Numbered from the stretch's first letter, positions 54,031 to 63,470 are shown. The stretch is 64,000 bases of DNA from Streptococcus oralis (GCF_021497885.1 NZ_CP046523.1:601501-665500), one strand, 5' to 3'. Notes: generated by a model from the letters alone, not told the origin. Program-made: numbers and translations.

Positions 54031-54664
54031 TCCATCTCGTTTGACTCGACAGCCATTTTTTATAGATTTGGTGGACTATCTGGACCAGCATGACGATGTG
54101 ATTCTACGAGAAATCAAAGCTCAGTTTCCAGGTGCGGCAGTTGATAAACTCATGGAAGAGTATATAAAGGCAGGTTTGATCCGAAGGGAAAACAAACGCT
54201 ATTACCTCAATCTCCCTTTTCTAGAATCAATAGACAGTCTGGCCCTTGACCAAGAAATTTTTGTCAGAGAGGACAGTCCAGTTTATCATGCTTTGCTGAA
54301 GCAGAGTTTTGAGACAGAATTGCGCAATCAAACCAATGCTGCCATTTTAGTCGAACGTACGGACTTTGCAAGAGAAAAGATGACCTTGTCCAACTATTTC
54401 TACAAGGTCAAGCACCAATATCCTTTGACAGAAAAACAGCAGAAACTCTATGATATTTTAGGAGATGTTAACCCTGAGTATGCCCTCAAATATATGACGA
54501 CTTTTTTGTTAAAATTCCTCAAAAAAGATCAACTGATGCAGAAACGCTGTGATATCTTTGTGGATAGTTTGGTCGTCCTAGGCTATATTGTGCAAAACGA
54601 AGAAGGGAAGTATGAGTTGGCTGTTGATTTCGACAAGGAGAGATTATCTTTCTATTTACCTTAA
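54014..54664 (+). CDS. Streptococcal protein, DUF1803-like
   Basis: 216 residues, soluble and helical, with an N-terminal winged-helix-like region (IFNPSRLTRQPFFIDLVDYL, then AGLIRRENKRYYL). I associate it with the streptococcal DUF1803 family but not firmly. Overlaps the upstream gene by 17 nt behind AAAGGAATC. Function unknown. Confidence 0.7.
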   Translation: MIQIFNPSRLTRQPFFIDLVDYLDQHDDVILREIKAQFPGAAVDKLMEEYIKAGLIRRENKRYYLNLPFLESIDSLALDQEIFVREDSPVYHALLKQSFETELRNQTNAAILVERTDFAREKMTLSNYFYKVKHQYPLTEKQQKLYDILGDVNPEYALKYMTTFLLKFLKKDQLMQKRCDIFVDSLVVLGYIVQNEEGKYELAVDFDKERLSFYLP

Positions 54665-54687
54665 TTGCTTCATTTTGAGCAGATTGT

Positions 54688-54716
54688 TTGACTTTACTAA
54701 AGAATAAGCATAAACT
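54688..54716 (+). promoter_or_regulatory. csbD promoter
   Basis: TTGACT (54688-54693), 17 bp, TAAACT (54711-54716). Confidence 0.6.
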
Positions 54717-54718
54717 AA

Positions 54719-54734
54719 ATGTAAGCGATAACGT
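54719..54734 (+). promoter_or_regulatory. Candidate CcpA cre site in the csbD promoter
   Basis: ATGTAAGCGATAACGT fits the cre consensus WTGNNARCGNWWWCAW at all but one position and lies 2 nt after the -10, over the expected transcription start. This would repress csbD when glucose is present. Confidence 0.5.
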
Positions 54735-54765
54735 TTATCGTATTAAAAGCAAAGGAGACAGAACT

Positions 54766-54966
54766 ATGTCACTTGAAAATAAATTGGATCAAGCAACTGG
54801 TGCTATCAAAGAAGGATTTGGTAAAGTTACTGGCGATAGCAAGACAGAAGCAGAAGGTGCTGTAGAAAAAACAGTTGCAAAAGCAAAAGAAGTTGTTGAA
54901 GATGCTAAAGGTGCTGTAGAAGGTGCCGTTGAAGGTCTTAAAAATTCATTTAAGAAAGAAGACTAA
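54766..54966 (+). CDS. CsbD-family stress protein
   Basis: 66-residue acidic/basic helical protein of the CsbD family (general stress proteins of unknown action). [20 protein letters not shown] then [11 protein letters not shown] is the family hallmark; the rest is Ala/Val/Lys repeats that would form amphipathic helix. I start at ATG 54766, behind AAAGGAGACAG; a longer reading from 54688 would translate the promoter. Followed by a bidirectional hairpin. Confidence 0.88.
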   Translation: MSLENKLDQATGAIKEGFGKVTGDSKTEAEGAVEKTVAKAKEVVEDAKGAVEGAVEGLKNSFKKED

Positions 54967-54998
54967 AAAAATCAAGGGAATGTTTCCCTTGATTTTTT
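54966..54998. terminator. Bidirectional terminator between csbD and murE
   Basis: AAATCAAGGGAA, TGT loop, TTCCCTTGATTT with A and T tracts on both sides. Confidence 0.93.
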
Positions 54999-56443
54999 TA
55001 TAGATAACGTTCAGCGATAGCTGCGTCTCCAGGATAGTCTTCTTTCTTTCCTTGGACGATCTGGTAGCAGTCAGCTCCCTTGCCTGCAATAATCACGGCA
55101 TCGAGTTCTTGATTTGTGATGGCCATCGCTGCCTTGATGGCTTGTTCACGATCGGCAATCTTTTCAACAGGATGACTGATATAGCTGCTGATTTCTTCAG
55201 CAATGGCCATTGGATCTTCATAGTTGGGGTCATCCGCTGTGAGAAAGACTTGAATCTCAGGATGTTGATTGAGGAGGAGACCAAAGTCTTTGCGACGGCT
55301 TTCGCCCTTGTTTCCAGTCGAACCGAGAACCAGAGCGATTTTTCCAGTTTGATGGGTTTCAACAACAGAAATCAGTTTTTTCAGACTGTCACCATTGTGG
55401 GCATAGTCGATGAAGACCTTGGCTCCATTTTTCTGAGTGAGAACTTCCATACGTCCAGGAACGCGGGTTGCAGCGATCCCTTTTTTGATGTCCTCTAGAC
55501 TGGCACCTAGACGAAGACAGGCAAGTCCTGCAGCAACTGCATTTTCTTGATTGAAGTGGCCGATGAGTTGAATATCATAATCACCAGCGAGTTTACCTGT
55601 AGCTGAAAAGCTAAATGCTTTGGAGTTCTCGATTTGGTTGCTTGACTGGCTACCATAGAAGTCATGTTCTTGATGTTCCACTTGTTCTTTCAATACAGAA
55701 AAGTGGTCCATGTCGCTATTAATGACAACTGCTCGGCTATTTTTCATCAAGAGACGTTTGTGATAGAAGTAGTCTTCAAAGCTAGGATGCTCAATCGGAC
55801 CGATATGGTCAGGAGTGATGTTAAGAAAGACACCTACATCAAAGGTCAGGCCATAGACTCGATGAACAAGATAGGCTTGGCTAGAGACTTCCATTACAAG
55901 ATGGGTTCGACCATTCTTAACAGCCTGAGCCATCATATCAAAGAGATCAATGCTTTCAGGAGTTGTGAGGGCAGATTTAAAGAAGGTCTTACCATCTAAG
56001 GTTGTATTCATGGTAGACAGCATAGCTGGGCGATGGTGTTGAGCCAAGATGTTATAGGCAAAATAGGCTGCTGTTGTCTTACCCTTGGTTCCAGTGAAGG
56101 CGATAATTTTGAGTTTCTCTTGTGGATTACCATAAAACTCCATAGCAATCAAACTCATGGCTTTCTTAATATCGCTCACGACAATAACAGGAATACCGAC
56201 TTCGTAGTCCTTTTCTGCGGCATACCAAGCTAAGCCTTGACTTATAGCGGATAGGAGGAATTCTTTTTTAAAGGCAGCGCCTTTTGCAAAAAAAAGAGTA
56301 CCTTCTTTTACTTTTCTGCTGTCATAACTGATGCTATCAAAAACAACTTCACTGTAGTTGTAGTGGTAATGTCCTTGATCAATAATCTCGCGAAAAAGGC
56401 CATCTTTCTTTAAAATATCTAATGCGGTTTCAATCTTAATCAT
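54998..56443 (-). CDS. murE: UDP-MurNAc-tripeptide synthetase, L-lysine-adding
   Basis: Adds L-lysine to UDP-MurNAc-L-Ala-D-Glu. 481 residues from ATG 56443; a longer reading adds seven residues that fall in the promoter. ATP-binding TGTKGKTT at 117-124. The specificity segment reads DDPNYEDP in place of DNPR of diaminopimelate enzymes, which indicates lysine. No ribosome site: a perfect TATAAT ends 7 nt before the ATG. Divergent from a MurJ-type flippase gene, placing two lipid II steps back to back. Confidence 0.96.
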   Translation of the reverse strand: MIKIETALDILKKDGLFREIIDQGHYHYNYSEVVFDSISYDSRKVKEGTLFFAKGAAFKKEFLLSAISQGLAWYAAEKDYEVGIPVIVVSDIKKAMSLIAMEFYGNPQEKLKIIAFTGTKGKTTAAYFAYNILAQHHRPAMLSTMNTTLDGKTFFKSALTTPESIDLFDMMAQAVKNGRTHLVMEVSSQAYLVHRVYGLTFDVGVFLNITPDHIGPIEHPSFEDYFYHKRLLMKNSRAVVINSDMDHFSVLKEQVEHQEHDFYGSQSSNQIENSKAFSFSATGKLAGDYDIQLIGHFNQENAVAAGLACLRLGASLEDIKKGIAATRVPGRMEVLTQKNGAKVFIDYAHNGDSLKKLISVVETHQTGKIALVLGSTGNKGESRRKDFGLLLNQHPEIQVFLTADDPNYEDPMAIAEEISSYISHPVEKIADREQAIKAAMAITNQELDAVIIAGKGADCYQIVQGKKEDYPGDAAIAERYL

Positions 56444-56450
56444 ACTTTCT

Positions 56451-56479
56451 ATTATAAACTTCAAGTCTGAATTTTACAA
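56451..56479 (-). promoter_or_regulatory. murE promoter, leaderless spacing
   Basis: Minus strand TTGTAA (56474-56479), 17 bp, TATAAT (56451-56456), then 7 nt to the ATG. Confidence 0.75.
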
Positions 56480-56548
56480 GTAACAAGGAAAAGTTTATAA
56501 TGGAAGATAGGGAACTTTTCCTAGTTATCAAAATTGAATGAGGAAGCT

Positions 56549-58171
56549 ATGTCTAACGAAAACAATCACCAGCAAGCCCAGATGTTGCGAGGGACTGCTT
56601 GGCTAACAGCTAGTAACTTTATTAGTCGCCTCCTTGGGGCTATCTATATTATTCCCTGGTATATCTGGATGGGGACTTATGCTGCCAAGGCAAATGGACT
56701 CTTTACCATGGGCTACAATATTTACGCCTGGTTCTTGCTGATTTCGACAGCGGGTATACCTGTTGCGGTCGCCAAACAAGTGGCTAAGTACAATACCATG
56801 CGAGAAGAAGAGCATAGCTTTGCCTTGATTCGGAGTTTCCTAAGCTTTATGACGGGCTTGGGTCTAGTCTTTGCCTTGGTCTTGTATCTCTTTTCTCCCT
56901 GGTTAGCAGACTTATCAGGTGTGGGGAAAGACCTGATTCCCATCATGCAGAGCTTGGCTTGGGCAGTTTTGATTTTCCCATCTATGAGTGTTATCCGAGG
57001 CTTCTTCCAAGGGATGAATAACCTGAAACCCTATGCTATGAGCCAAATCGCAGAGCAGGTGATCCGTGTTATCTGGATGTTGTTGGCGACCTTCTTCATT
57101 ATGAAGATGGGTTCTGGAGACTACTTATCAGCCGTTACCCAATCGACTTTTGCGGCCTTTGTGGGGATGGTGGCAAGTTTTGCAGTCTTGATTTATTTCC
57201 TTGCCCAAGAAGGTTTGCTCAAAAGAGTCTTTGAAACACGGGATAAGATCAATAGTAAGCGACTCCTGGTTGATACCATCAAGGAAGCCATTCCCTTTAT
57301 CCTGACAGGATCAGCCATCCAGCTCTTCCAGATTTTAGACCAGATGACCTTTATCAATAGTATGAAGTGGTTTACCAACTACAGCAATGAAGACTTGGTT
57401 GTCATGTTTTCTTATTTCTCTGCCAATCCTAATAAAATTACTATGATTTTGATTTCTGTCGGTGTCTCGATTGGAAGTGTCGGTTTGCCACTTTTGACGG
57501 AAAATTATGTTAAAGGTGATTTGAGAGCCGCTGCTCGCCTGGTTCAAGATAGTCTAACCATGCTCTTTATGTTTCTTTTACCAGCAACAGTTGGGGTCGT
57601 CATGGTAGGGGAGCCTCTCTATACAGTCTTTTACGGGAAGCCAGATAGTCTGGCCATGGGCTTGTTTGTCTTTGCGGTTTTGCAGTCTACTATCCTAGGC
57701 TTGTATATGGTTTTGTCTCCTATGCTTCAGGCCATGTTCCGCAATCGCAAGGCAGTTCTTTACTTTGTCTATGGTTCCCTTGCCAAGTTAGTCTTGCAGT
57801 TACCAGCTATTGCCATTTTCCACAGTTACGGTCCCTTGATTTCTACGACTATCGGACTTATCATTCCAAATGTCTTGATGTACCGAGACATCTGCCAAGT
57901 AACGGGTGCTCGTCGAAAGATAATCTTGAAGCGAACTATCTTAATTACCATTTTGACACTGGTCATGTTTATTCTGGTTGGTTTCCTACAGTGGATTTTA
58001 GGATTTTTCTTCCAACCAACGGGACGCTTCTGGAGTTTCCTTTATGTAGCCCTCATCGGAGGTCTCGGGGGAGGACTCTATTGTTTAATGAGTCTTGGCA
58101 CTCACCTATTGGATAAGGTTATTGGGAAACCTCAAGCAGACCGCCTACGAGCAAAATTTAAACGGTCTTAA
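56549..58171 (+). CDS. MurJ-type lipid II flippase (YtgP family)
   Basis: 540 residues, about fourteen membrane helices, MOP exporter superfamily (MVF/MviN). N-terminal RGTAWLTASNFISRLLGAIYIIPW is characteristic of streptococcal YtgP, which takes over MurJ function in translocating lipid II. Start ATG 56549 behind GAGGAAGCT; an upstream ATG has no site. Head to head with murE. A role in capsule or teichoic-acid export is less likely because those have their own clusters. Confidence 0.9.
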   Translation: MSNENNHQQAQMLRGTAWLTASNFISRLLGAIYIIPWYIWMGTYAAKANGLFTMGYNIYAWFLLISTAGIPVAVAKQVAKYNTMREEEHSFALIRSFLSFMTGLGLVFALVLYLFSPWLADLSGVGKDLIPIMQSLAWAVLIFPSMSVIRGFFQGMNNLKPYAMSQIAEQVIRVIWMLLATFFIMKMGSGDYLSAVTQSTFAAFVGMVASFAVLIYFLAQEGLLKRVFETRDKINSKRLLVDTIKEAIPFILTGSAIQLFQILDQMTFINSMKWFTNYSNEDLVVMFSYFSANPNKITMILISVGVSIGSVGLPLLTENYVKGDLRAAARLVQDSLTMLFMFLLPATVGVVMVGEPLYTVFYGKPDSLAMGLFVFAVLQSTILGLYMVLSPMLQAMFRNRKAVLYFVYGSLAKLVLQLPAIAIFHSYGPLISTTIGLIIPNVLMYRDICQVTGARRKIILKRTILITILTLVMFILVGFLQWILGFFFQPTGRFWSFLYVALIGGLGGGLYCLMSLGTHLLDKVIGKPQADRLRAKFKRS

Positions 58172-58252
58172 CAAAATAGATTTATAAATAAAAGGAATGC
58201 TGGCTCTTTGTTAAGTGTCTGGGTTAGCTGACACATAAATTTCCATAAATTA

Positions 58253-58283
58253 AAATCCCTAGAATCAGTTGTTCTAGGGATTT
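58253..58283. terminator. Bidirectional terminator after the flippase gene
   Basis: AAATCCCTAGAA (58253-58264) and TTCTAGGGATTT (58272-58283), perfect 12-bp stem; it also covers the stop codon of the minus-strand membrane gene. Confidence 0.85.
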
Positions 58284-58641
58284 ATTGGGGTGTGAGCATG
58301 ATTAACTCTACAATCATAGCGATATAGAGGACTAAGGTAAGGAGAAAACCGGCTCTCCAGAAAAACTTGATGAATTTAGGGTAATAAAAACTTCGTTTTT
58401 TGACAAGGAAAAAGACTACAAGGAGAATTGCTAGGAGAGAAAGAGCAACACCAAGTCGCGGTAGAAAGTTGTGGGTAAAGGCTTTAGCAGTAATCAGGTA
58501 GTACTCAAATACCAAAAGTGGAAAAGCTAGATCCGCGAAATTAAATCCTATTTTCCTAAGTCCGAAAAGCTTGGTGACAATAAAGCAAACCACCAAGGTT
58601 AATATCAATAATAAAATAGATGCTATTTTCATTAAAATCAT
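58282..58641 (-). CDS. Small four-helix membrane protein, DUF3397-like
   Basis: 119 residues with four hydrophobic segments (about 5-23, 38-55, 62-80, 92-115) and a basic turn LVKKRSFYYPKF. Size and pattern fit the Firmicute DUF3397 family. I start at the second ATG (58641): the first ATG directly abuts the -10 box and would lie before the transcription start. Function unknown. Confidence 0.75.
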   Translation of the reverse strand: MILMKIASILLLILTLVVCFIVTKLFGLRKIGFNFADLAFPLLVFEYYLITAKAFTHNFLPRLGVALSLLAILLVVFFLVKKRSFYYPKFIKFFWRAGFLLTLVLYIAMIVELIMLTPQ

Positions 58642-58647
58642 ACCCAT

Positions 58648-58656
58648 ATTGTATCA
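58648..58656 (-). promoter_or_regulatory. Extended -10 promoter of the DUF3397-like gene, leaderless spacing
   Basis: Minus strand TGA-TACAAT (hexamer 58648-58653), 6 nt before the ATG at 58641. Confidence 0.5.
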
Positions 58657-58711
58657 TAAAAAAACGCTAAAGGAAATGAGAAACAAGGGAATTTGTTGGA
58701 AAGTCAGGCTT

Positions 58712-58740
58712 TTGAGATTGTAGGTGTTTTTTGTTATAAT
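58712..58740 (+). promoter_or_regulatory. ytqA promoter, leaderless spacing
   Basis: TTGAGA (58712-58717), 17 bp, TATAAT (58735-58740), then 7 nt to the ATG at 58748. Confidence 0.75.
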
Positions 58741-58747
58741 GAAAGTT

Positions 58748-59695
58748 ATGAAATCTTATAATACCTTGAATGATTATTATCGAAAACTTTTTGGAGAAAA
58801 GACTTTCAAAGTTCCTATTGATGCGGGATTTGACTGTCCAAATCGGGATGGAACTGTAGCTCATGGGGGGTGTACTTTTTGTACGGTTTCAGGTTCTGGA
58901 GATGCCATCGTGGCACCGGATGCCCCTATCCGTGAGCAATTTTATAAGGAAATTGACTTTATGCACCGCAAGTGGCCAGAAGTTAAAAAGTATCTGGTTT
59001 ATTTTCAAAATTTTACCAACACCCATGAAAAGGTGGAAGTCATCCGAGAACGTTATGAGCAGGCCATCAACGAGCCAGGTGTAGTTGGAATCAATATTGG
59101 AACACGGCCAGATTGTTTACCAGACGAAACAATCGAATATTTGGCTGAGTTGTCGGAGCGTATGCACGTGACTGTAGAATTGGGCTTACAGACTACTTTT
59201 GAAGCAACCTCTGACCTGATTAACCGTGCCCATTCTTATGAATTGTATGTTGAAACAGTAAAACGCTTGAGGAAATATCCCAAGATTGAGATTGTTTCCC
59301 ATTTGATCAATGGTTTGCCTGGGGAAACTCATGAGATGATGGTCGAAAATGTTCGCCGTTGTGTCACCGATAATGATATTCAAGGAATTAAACTGCACTT
59401 GCTTCACCTTATGACCAATACGCGCATGCAGCGAGATTACCACGAAGGACGCTTGCAACTGATGAGTCAGGATGAGTATGTAAAGGTCATTTGTGACCAA
59501 CTGGAAATTATTCCCAAGCATATCGTCATCCATCGAATCACAGGAGATGCGCCTAGAGATATGCTGATTGGTCCTATGTGGAGCCTCAATAAATGGGAAG
59601 TGCTAAATGCTATTGAAACTGAGATGAGACGTCGTGGAAGTGTGCAAGGATGCAAGGCTGTAAAACAGGAGTTTAAAAATGAAAAGACCACTTGA
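58748..59695 (+). CDS. ytqA: Radical SAM protein, YtqA family (TIGR01212)
   Basis: 315 residues. Cluster cysteines lie in DCPNRDGTVAHGGCTFC (about 26-42), the spaced motif of this family, and a TIM-barrel core follows. Start ATG 58748; codons upstream fall in the promoter. Overlaps ytqB by 17 nt. Recent work on relatives points to tRNA wobble-uridine side-chain modification together with YtqB; treat that as family knowledge to be verified. Confidence 0.9.
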   Translation: MKSYNTLNDYYRKLFGEKTFKVPIDAGFDCPNRDGTVAHGGCTFCTVSGSGDAIVAPDAPIREQFYKEIDFMHRKWPEVKKYLVYFQNFTNTHEKVEVIRERYEQAINEPGVVGINIGTRPDCLPDETIEYLAELSERMHVTVELGLQTTFEATSDLINRAHSYELYVETVKRLRKYPKIEIVSHLINGLPGETHEMMVENVRRCVTDNDIQGIKLHLLHLMTNTRMQRDYHEGRLQLMSQDEYVKVICDQLEIIPKHIVIHRITGDAPRDMLIGPMWSLNKWEVLNAIETEMRRRGSVQGCKAVKQEFKNEKTT

Positions 59696-60236
59696 GATGG
59701 CACATGATTTTTTAGCTGAAGTTGTGACAAAAGAGGATATTGTTGTGGATGCGACCATGGGCAATGGCCATGATACCCTTTTTTTAGCCAAGCTAGCCAA
59801 GCAAGTCTATGCCTTTGATATCCAGGAGCAGGCTTTGGAGAAGACGCAAGAGCGTTTGGATCAGGCTGGAATGACAAATGCCCAGTTAATCTTGCAAGGT
59901 CATGAGACACTTGATCAATTTGTGACAGAAGCTAAGGCAGGGATTTTTAATCTGGGTTATTTACCTTCTGCTGACAAATCCGTCATCACCCAACCTCAGA
60001 CTACTATCGAAGCCTTAGAAAAGCTGTGTCACTTGCTTGTCAAAGGGGGACGGATTGCCATTATGATTTATTATGGTCATGAGGGAGGAGATATTGAGAA
60101 GGATGCTGTTTTGGAGTTTGTTAGCCAGTTGAACCAACAAGAGTATACTGCTGCCATTTATCGGACTCTCAACCAAGTTAACAATCCACCGTTTTTAGTT
60201 ATGATTGAAAAATTAGAAAGGTATAGACATGGATAA
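59679..60236 (+). CDS. ytqB: SAM-dependent methyltransferase, YtqB family
   Basis: 185 residues, Rossmann-type. SAM motif DATMGNGHDTLFLA near the N-terminus, and the NLGYLPSADKS segment is the family mark. Annotated as a putative rRNA or tRNA methylase; with ytqA it forms a conserved pair. Starts inside ytqA behind AGGAG and overlaps the next small gene by 8 nt. Confidence 0.92.
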   Translation: MKRPLEMAHDFLAEVVTKEDIVVDATMGNGHDTLFLAKLAKQVYAFDIQEQALEKTQERLDQAGMTNAQLILQGHETLDQFVTEAKAGIFNLGYLPSADKSVITQPQTTIEALEKLCHLLVKGGRIAIMIYYGHEGGDIEKDAVLEFVSQLNQQEYTAAIYRTLNQVNNPPFLVMIEKLERYRHG

Positions 60237-60483
60237 ACAATACCTTCGTGAGAAGCTTGAGACAATGCGCCAAAATTTTGTCGAGTCAACGCATCACGAG
60301 CGAGCAGTCGGGGTGCTCGACGAAGCACATATGAGCAAGAAAATGCTTAAAATTAAGAAAAAATTAGTGGCTCTTGAAATGGAACGATGCCAGAAAAAAA
60401 TTGAGCACAAAGACTGTTCTAAGATTGATCAGAAAATCCAAGAGCAAAAGGAGATTTTTGAATCTTGTTGTAAAAAAGATTAA
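60229..60483 (+). CDS. Small charged helical protein of unknown function
   Basis: 84 residues, very rich in Lys, Glu and Gln, probably a helical hairpin or coiled coil (about 35-75), with three Cys late in the chain (one near residue 63, a Cys-Cys pair near 80). Starts within ytqB behind GAAAGG and precedes the antiporter gene by 11 nt. No family recognised. Confidence 0.7.
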   Translation: MDKQYLREKLETMRQNFVESTHHERAVGVLDEAHMSKKMLKIKKKLVALEMERCQKKIEHKDCSKIDQKIQEQKEIFESCCKKD

Positions 60484-60494
60484 GGAGGAATTGT

Positions 60495-62549
60495 GTGGAA
60501 TTACTCATTTACTTGATTCTATTTTTATTTGTCTTAATCATTTCAACTACGACCAATAAACTTCTCCCTTTTTTACCCCTTCCTCTGGTGCAAATCCTTT
60601 TGGGGATTGGGATTGGTTTATTTGTTCCCGATGCGGACTTTCATCTCAATACAGAGCTGTTTCTGGCCATGGTTATTGGTCCCTTACTTTTCCGGGAGGC
60701 AGAAGAAGCTGATATTACGTCCATTTTGAAGCACTGGCGGATTGTTGTCTTTCTAATTTTTCCTGTGATTTTTATCTCGACCTTAAACTTGGGGGGCATG
60801 GCTCACTTCCTTTGGATGACTCTTCCTTTGGCTGCCTGTTTAGCAGTTGGAGCGGCACTTGGGCCAACAGATTTGGTTGCCTTCGCATCTCTTTCTGAAC
60901 GTTTTCGTTTTCCCAAACGGGTTTCTAATATTCTAAAAGGGGAAGGACTCTTAAATGACGCTTCTGGTTTGGTTGCCTTTCAGATGGCTCTTGCTGCTTG
61001 GACAACAGGAACGTTTTCTTTCAGCCAAGCTGGAACTTCCCTAGCACTTTCTATCCTTGGTGGTTTTGTAGTCGGTTTTGTGACGGCTATGGTCAATCGT
61101 TTTTTGCATAGCTTTTTGCTGAGTGTACGAGCGATAGATATAGCCAGTGAACTATTGCTAGAGCTAAGTTTGCCGCTCATGACCTTTTTCATCGCAGAAG
61201 AGTTTCATGTTTCAGGAATTATCGCAGTAGTGGTTGCAGGTATTTTGAAGGCCAGTCGCTTTAAGAAAATTACGCTCCTTGAGGCTCAGGTAGACACCGT
61301 GACGGAGACCGTTTGGCATACCGTGACCTTTATGCTAAATGGATCAGTCTTTGTTCTCTTGGGAATGGAATTAGAGTTGATAGCGGAGCCAATTTTGTCT
61401 AATTCTCTCTACAATCCCCTTCTTTTACTGATTTCAGTTGTCGTTCTGACCTTCTTGCTTTTTGCGATCCGCTTTGTCATGATTGCTGGTTTTTACTTTG
61501 TGAGGACGCGTCGACTTAAGAAAAAAATTCATAAGTACATGAAAGATATGCTTCTTTTGACCTTCTCTGGTGTCAAAGGGACAGTATCTATCGCGACCAT
61601 TCTCCTCATACCAAGTCATTTGGAGCAGGAATATCCTTTATTGCTCTTCCTTGTAGCAGGCGTTACACTGCTGAGCTTTTTAACGGGTTTACTAGTCCTC
61701 CCTCACTTATCTGAAGAACAAGAGGAAAGCAAGGATCATTTGATGCATATAGCGATTCTGAATGATGTAGCTGCAGAATTAGAAAAAGAGCTGGACCATC
61801 ACAAGAACAAACTTCCTCTTTATGCAGCTATTGATAATTACCATGGTCGGATTGAAAACCTCATCCTTAGTCAGGAAAACAAGAGAGCTCAAGAGGACTG
61901 GGAGGCCCTTAAACTGCTCATTTTGAGTATTGAGAGTGATGGTTTGGAGCAAGCCTACGAGGAAGGGAAAATCGGAGAGCGTGGTTATCAAGTTTATCAA
62001 CGCTATCTGAAAAATATGGAGCAGAGTATCAATCGCAAGGTGGCTTCTCGCCTAACATATTACTTCCTTGTGTCGCTCCGTATCTTGCGTTTTCTCCTGC
62101 ATGAATTGCTGACCTTTGGCCAAACCTTCCGTAGTTGGAATGATAAGGAGCAACGCCATCTTCGAGCTATTGACTATGATCAAATATCCGAACTCTATCT
62201 GGAGAATACGGAGTTGATTATCGAAAGTTTGGAAAACCTAAAAGGAATCTACAAGAGTAGTCTGATTAGCTTTATGCAGGAGTCTCGCTTGCGTGAAACA
62301 GCTATTATCGGTAGTGGTGCCTTTGTCGAACGTGTTATCAATCGTATTAAACCAAACAATATCGATGAAATGCTAAGAGGTTACTATCTAGAACGTAAGT
62401 TAATCTTTGAATACGAAGAGCAGAAATTTATTACGGCCAAGTATGCCAAGAAATTACGGCAAAATGTCAACAATCTTGAGAATTATTCTCTAAAAGAAGC
62501 TGCAAATACCCTACCCTATGATATGATGGAATTAGTCAGAAGAAATTAG
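60495..62549 (+). CDS. Na+/H+ antiporter, CPA1 family
   Basis: 684 residues: about twelve membrane helices (1-410) with the transport motif GPTDLVAFASLSERF and the double-acid region GEGLLNDASGLVAF (ND motif), then a long cytoplasmic C-terminal region (about 415-684), helical. Exchanges Na+ or K+ for H+. Start is GTG 60495 behind AAGGAGGAATT. Likely the fourth gene in the ytqA unit. Confidence 0.92.
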   Translation: MELLIYLILFLFVLIISTTTNKLLPFLPLPLVQILLGIGIGLFVPDADFHLNTELFLAMVIGPLLFREAEEADITSILKHWRIVVFLIFPVIFISTLNLGGMAHFLWMTLPLAACLAVGAALGPTDLVAFASLSERFRFPKRVSNILKGEGLLNDASGLVAFQMALAAWTTGTFSFSQAGTSLALSILGGFVVGFVTAMVNRFLHSFLLSVRAIDIASELLLELSLPLMTFFIAEEFHVSGIIAVVVAGILKASRFKKITLLEAQVDTVTETVWHTVTFMLNGSVFVLLGMELELIAEPILSNSLYNPLLLLISVVVLTFLLFAIRFVMIAGFYFVRTRRLKKKIHKYMKDMLLLTFSGVKGTVSIATILLIPSHLEQEYPLLLFLVAGVTLLSFLTGLLVLPHLSEEQEESKDHLMHIAILNDVAAELEKELDHHKNKLPLYAAIDNYHGRIENLILSQENKRAQEDWEALKLLILSIESDGLEQAYEEGKIGERGYQVYQRYLKNMEQSINRKVASRLTYYFLVSLRILRFLLHELLTFGQTFRSWNDKEQRHLRAIDYDQISELYLENTELIIESLENLKGIYKSSLISFMQESRLRETAIIGSGAFVERVINRIKPNNIDEMLRGYYLERKLIFEYEEQKFITAKYAKKLRQNVNNLENYSLKEAANTLPYDMMELVRRN

Positions 62550-62584
62550 TTTAGAAAATCAACTTGTATTAGGAGGATTGCAAC

Positions 62585-63469
62585 ATGAAAAAGTGGTGGA
62601 AAGAGCTGATGGAACGGCCCTTGTTGAAAGCTTTTTTACATTTCTATCAAACTTCCGATAGTGAACTGACCAGCGTTGCGGTTGCCTACTATTGGTTGGT
62701 TTCAATCTTCCCCTTGCTGATGATAGTGGTCAATATTTTGCCCTATTTTCAAATTCCGATTTCAAATTTTTTGCTCACCATCAAGGAATTTGTACCGGAT
62801 ACAGTCTATGATGTGGTCGCAAAGATTGCCCGAGAAGTCTTGACTCAACCATCGACTGGTTTGCTGAGTTTTGCAGTCTTGTCTGCCCTTTGGACTTTCT
62901 CGAAATCGATGGATTTCCTCCAAAAAGCTTTTAATAAGGCCTATGGAGTGGCTAAGAGCCGAGGAATTATCTCCCATCAACTGATGAGTTTACTCGTCAG
63001 CTTTGGCTTGCAAATTCTTTTTACTCTAGCCTTATTTTTGAGTATGTTTGGTCGTATGTTGCTCAACCTGCTCAAAACTTACTGGCAATCAGACAGTCCT
63101 TTCTTTGATTACCTACAGGACTTTACAGGCCCTTTGATTTATGCCTTGCTCTTTGCCATCTTGGTCATGCTCTACTATTTCCTTCCAAATGTTAGAGTCC
63201 CTTGTATTCGCTACGTTTTTCCTGGTAGTATCTTTGTTTTGCTGACGCTTGTCTTTCTGTTGAATATTTTTTCTGTCTATTTCAATAACTATGTCAACCA
63301 TCTAGTCGACGTCCGATTTTTCAGCTCCATCATCGTTGTGGTGATGATGTTCTGGTTTATTCTCATCGCAAAGATTCTGATTATCGGAGCAGTTATCAAT
63401 GCCAGTGTACAGAGTTTGAAGGATCCAAAGTTTCGTGATAACACATTCTTTTCAAAAAATGAAGAATAA
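62585..63469 (+). CDS. YihY/BrkB family membrane protein
   Basis: 294 residues, six or seven membrane helices. TSVAVAYYWLVSIFPLLMIVV and ALWTFSKSMDFLQKAFNKAYG are the family blocks. Formerly called ribonuclease BN, a wrong name; function unproven, possibly lipid or osmotic homeostasis. AGGAGGATTGCAAC before the ATG. Confidence 0.9.
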   Translation: MKKWWKELMERPLLKAFLHFYQTSDSELTSVAVAYYWLVSIFPLLMIVVNILPYFQIPISNFLLTIKEFVPDTVYDVVAKIAREVLTQPSTGLLSFAVLSALWTFSKSMDFLQKAFNKAYGVAKSRGIISHQLMSLLVSFGLQILFTLALFLSMFGRMLLNLLKTYWQSDSPFFDYLQDFTGPLIYALLFAILVMLYYFLPNVRVPCIRYVFPGSIFVLLTLVFLLNIFSVYFNNYVNHLVDVRFFSSIIVVVMMFWFILIAKILIIGAVINASVQSLKDPKFRDNTFFSKNEE

Positions 63470-63470
63470 A

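Noticed and set aside
54688..54765. CsbD extension reading from 54688
   Set aside because: It would translate the -35, -10 and cre-like site; ATG 54766 has an AAAGGAG site.
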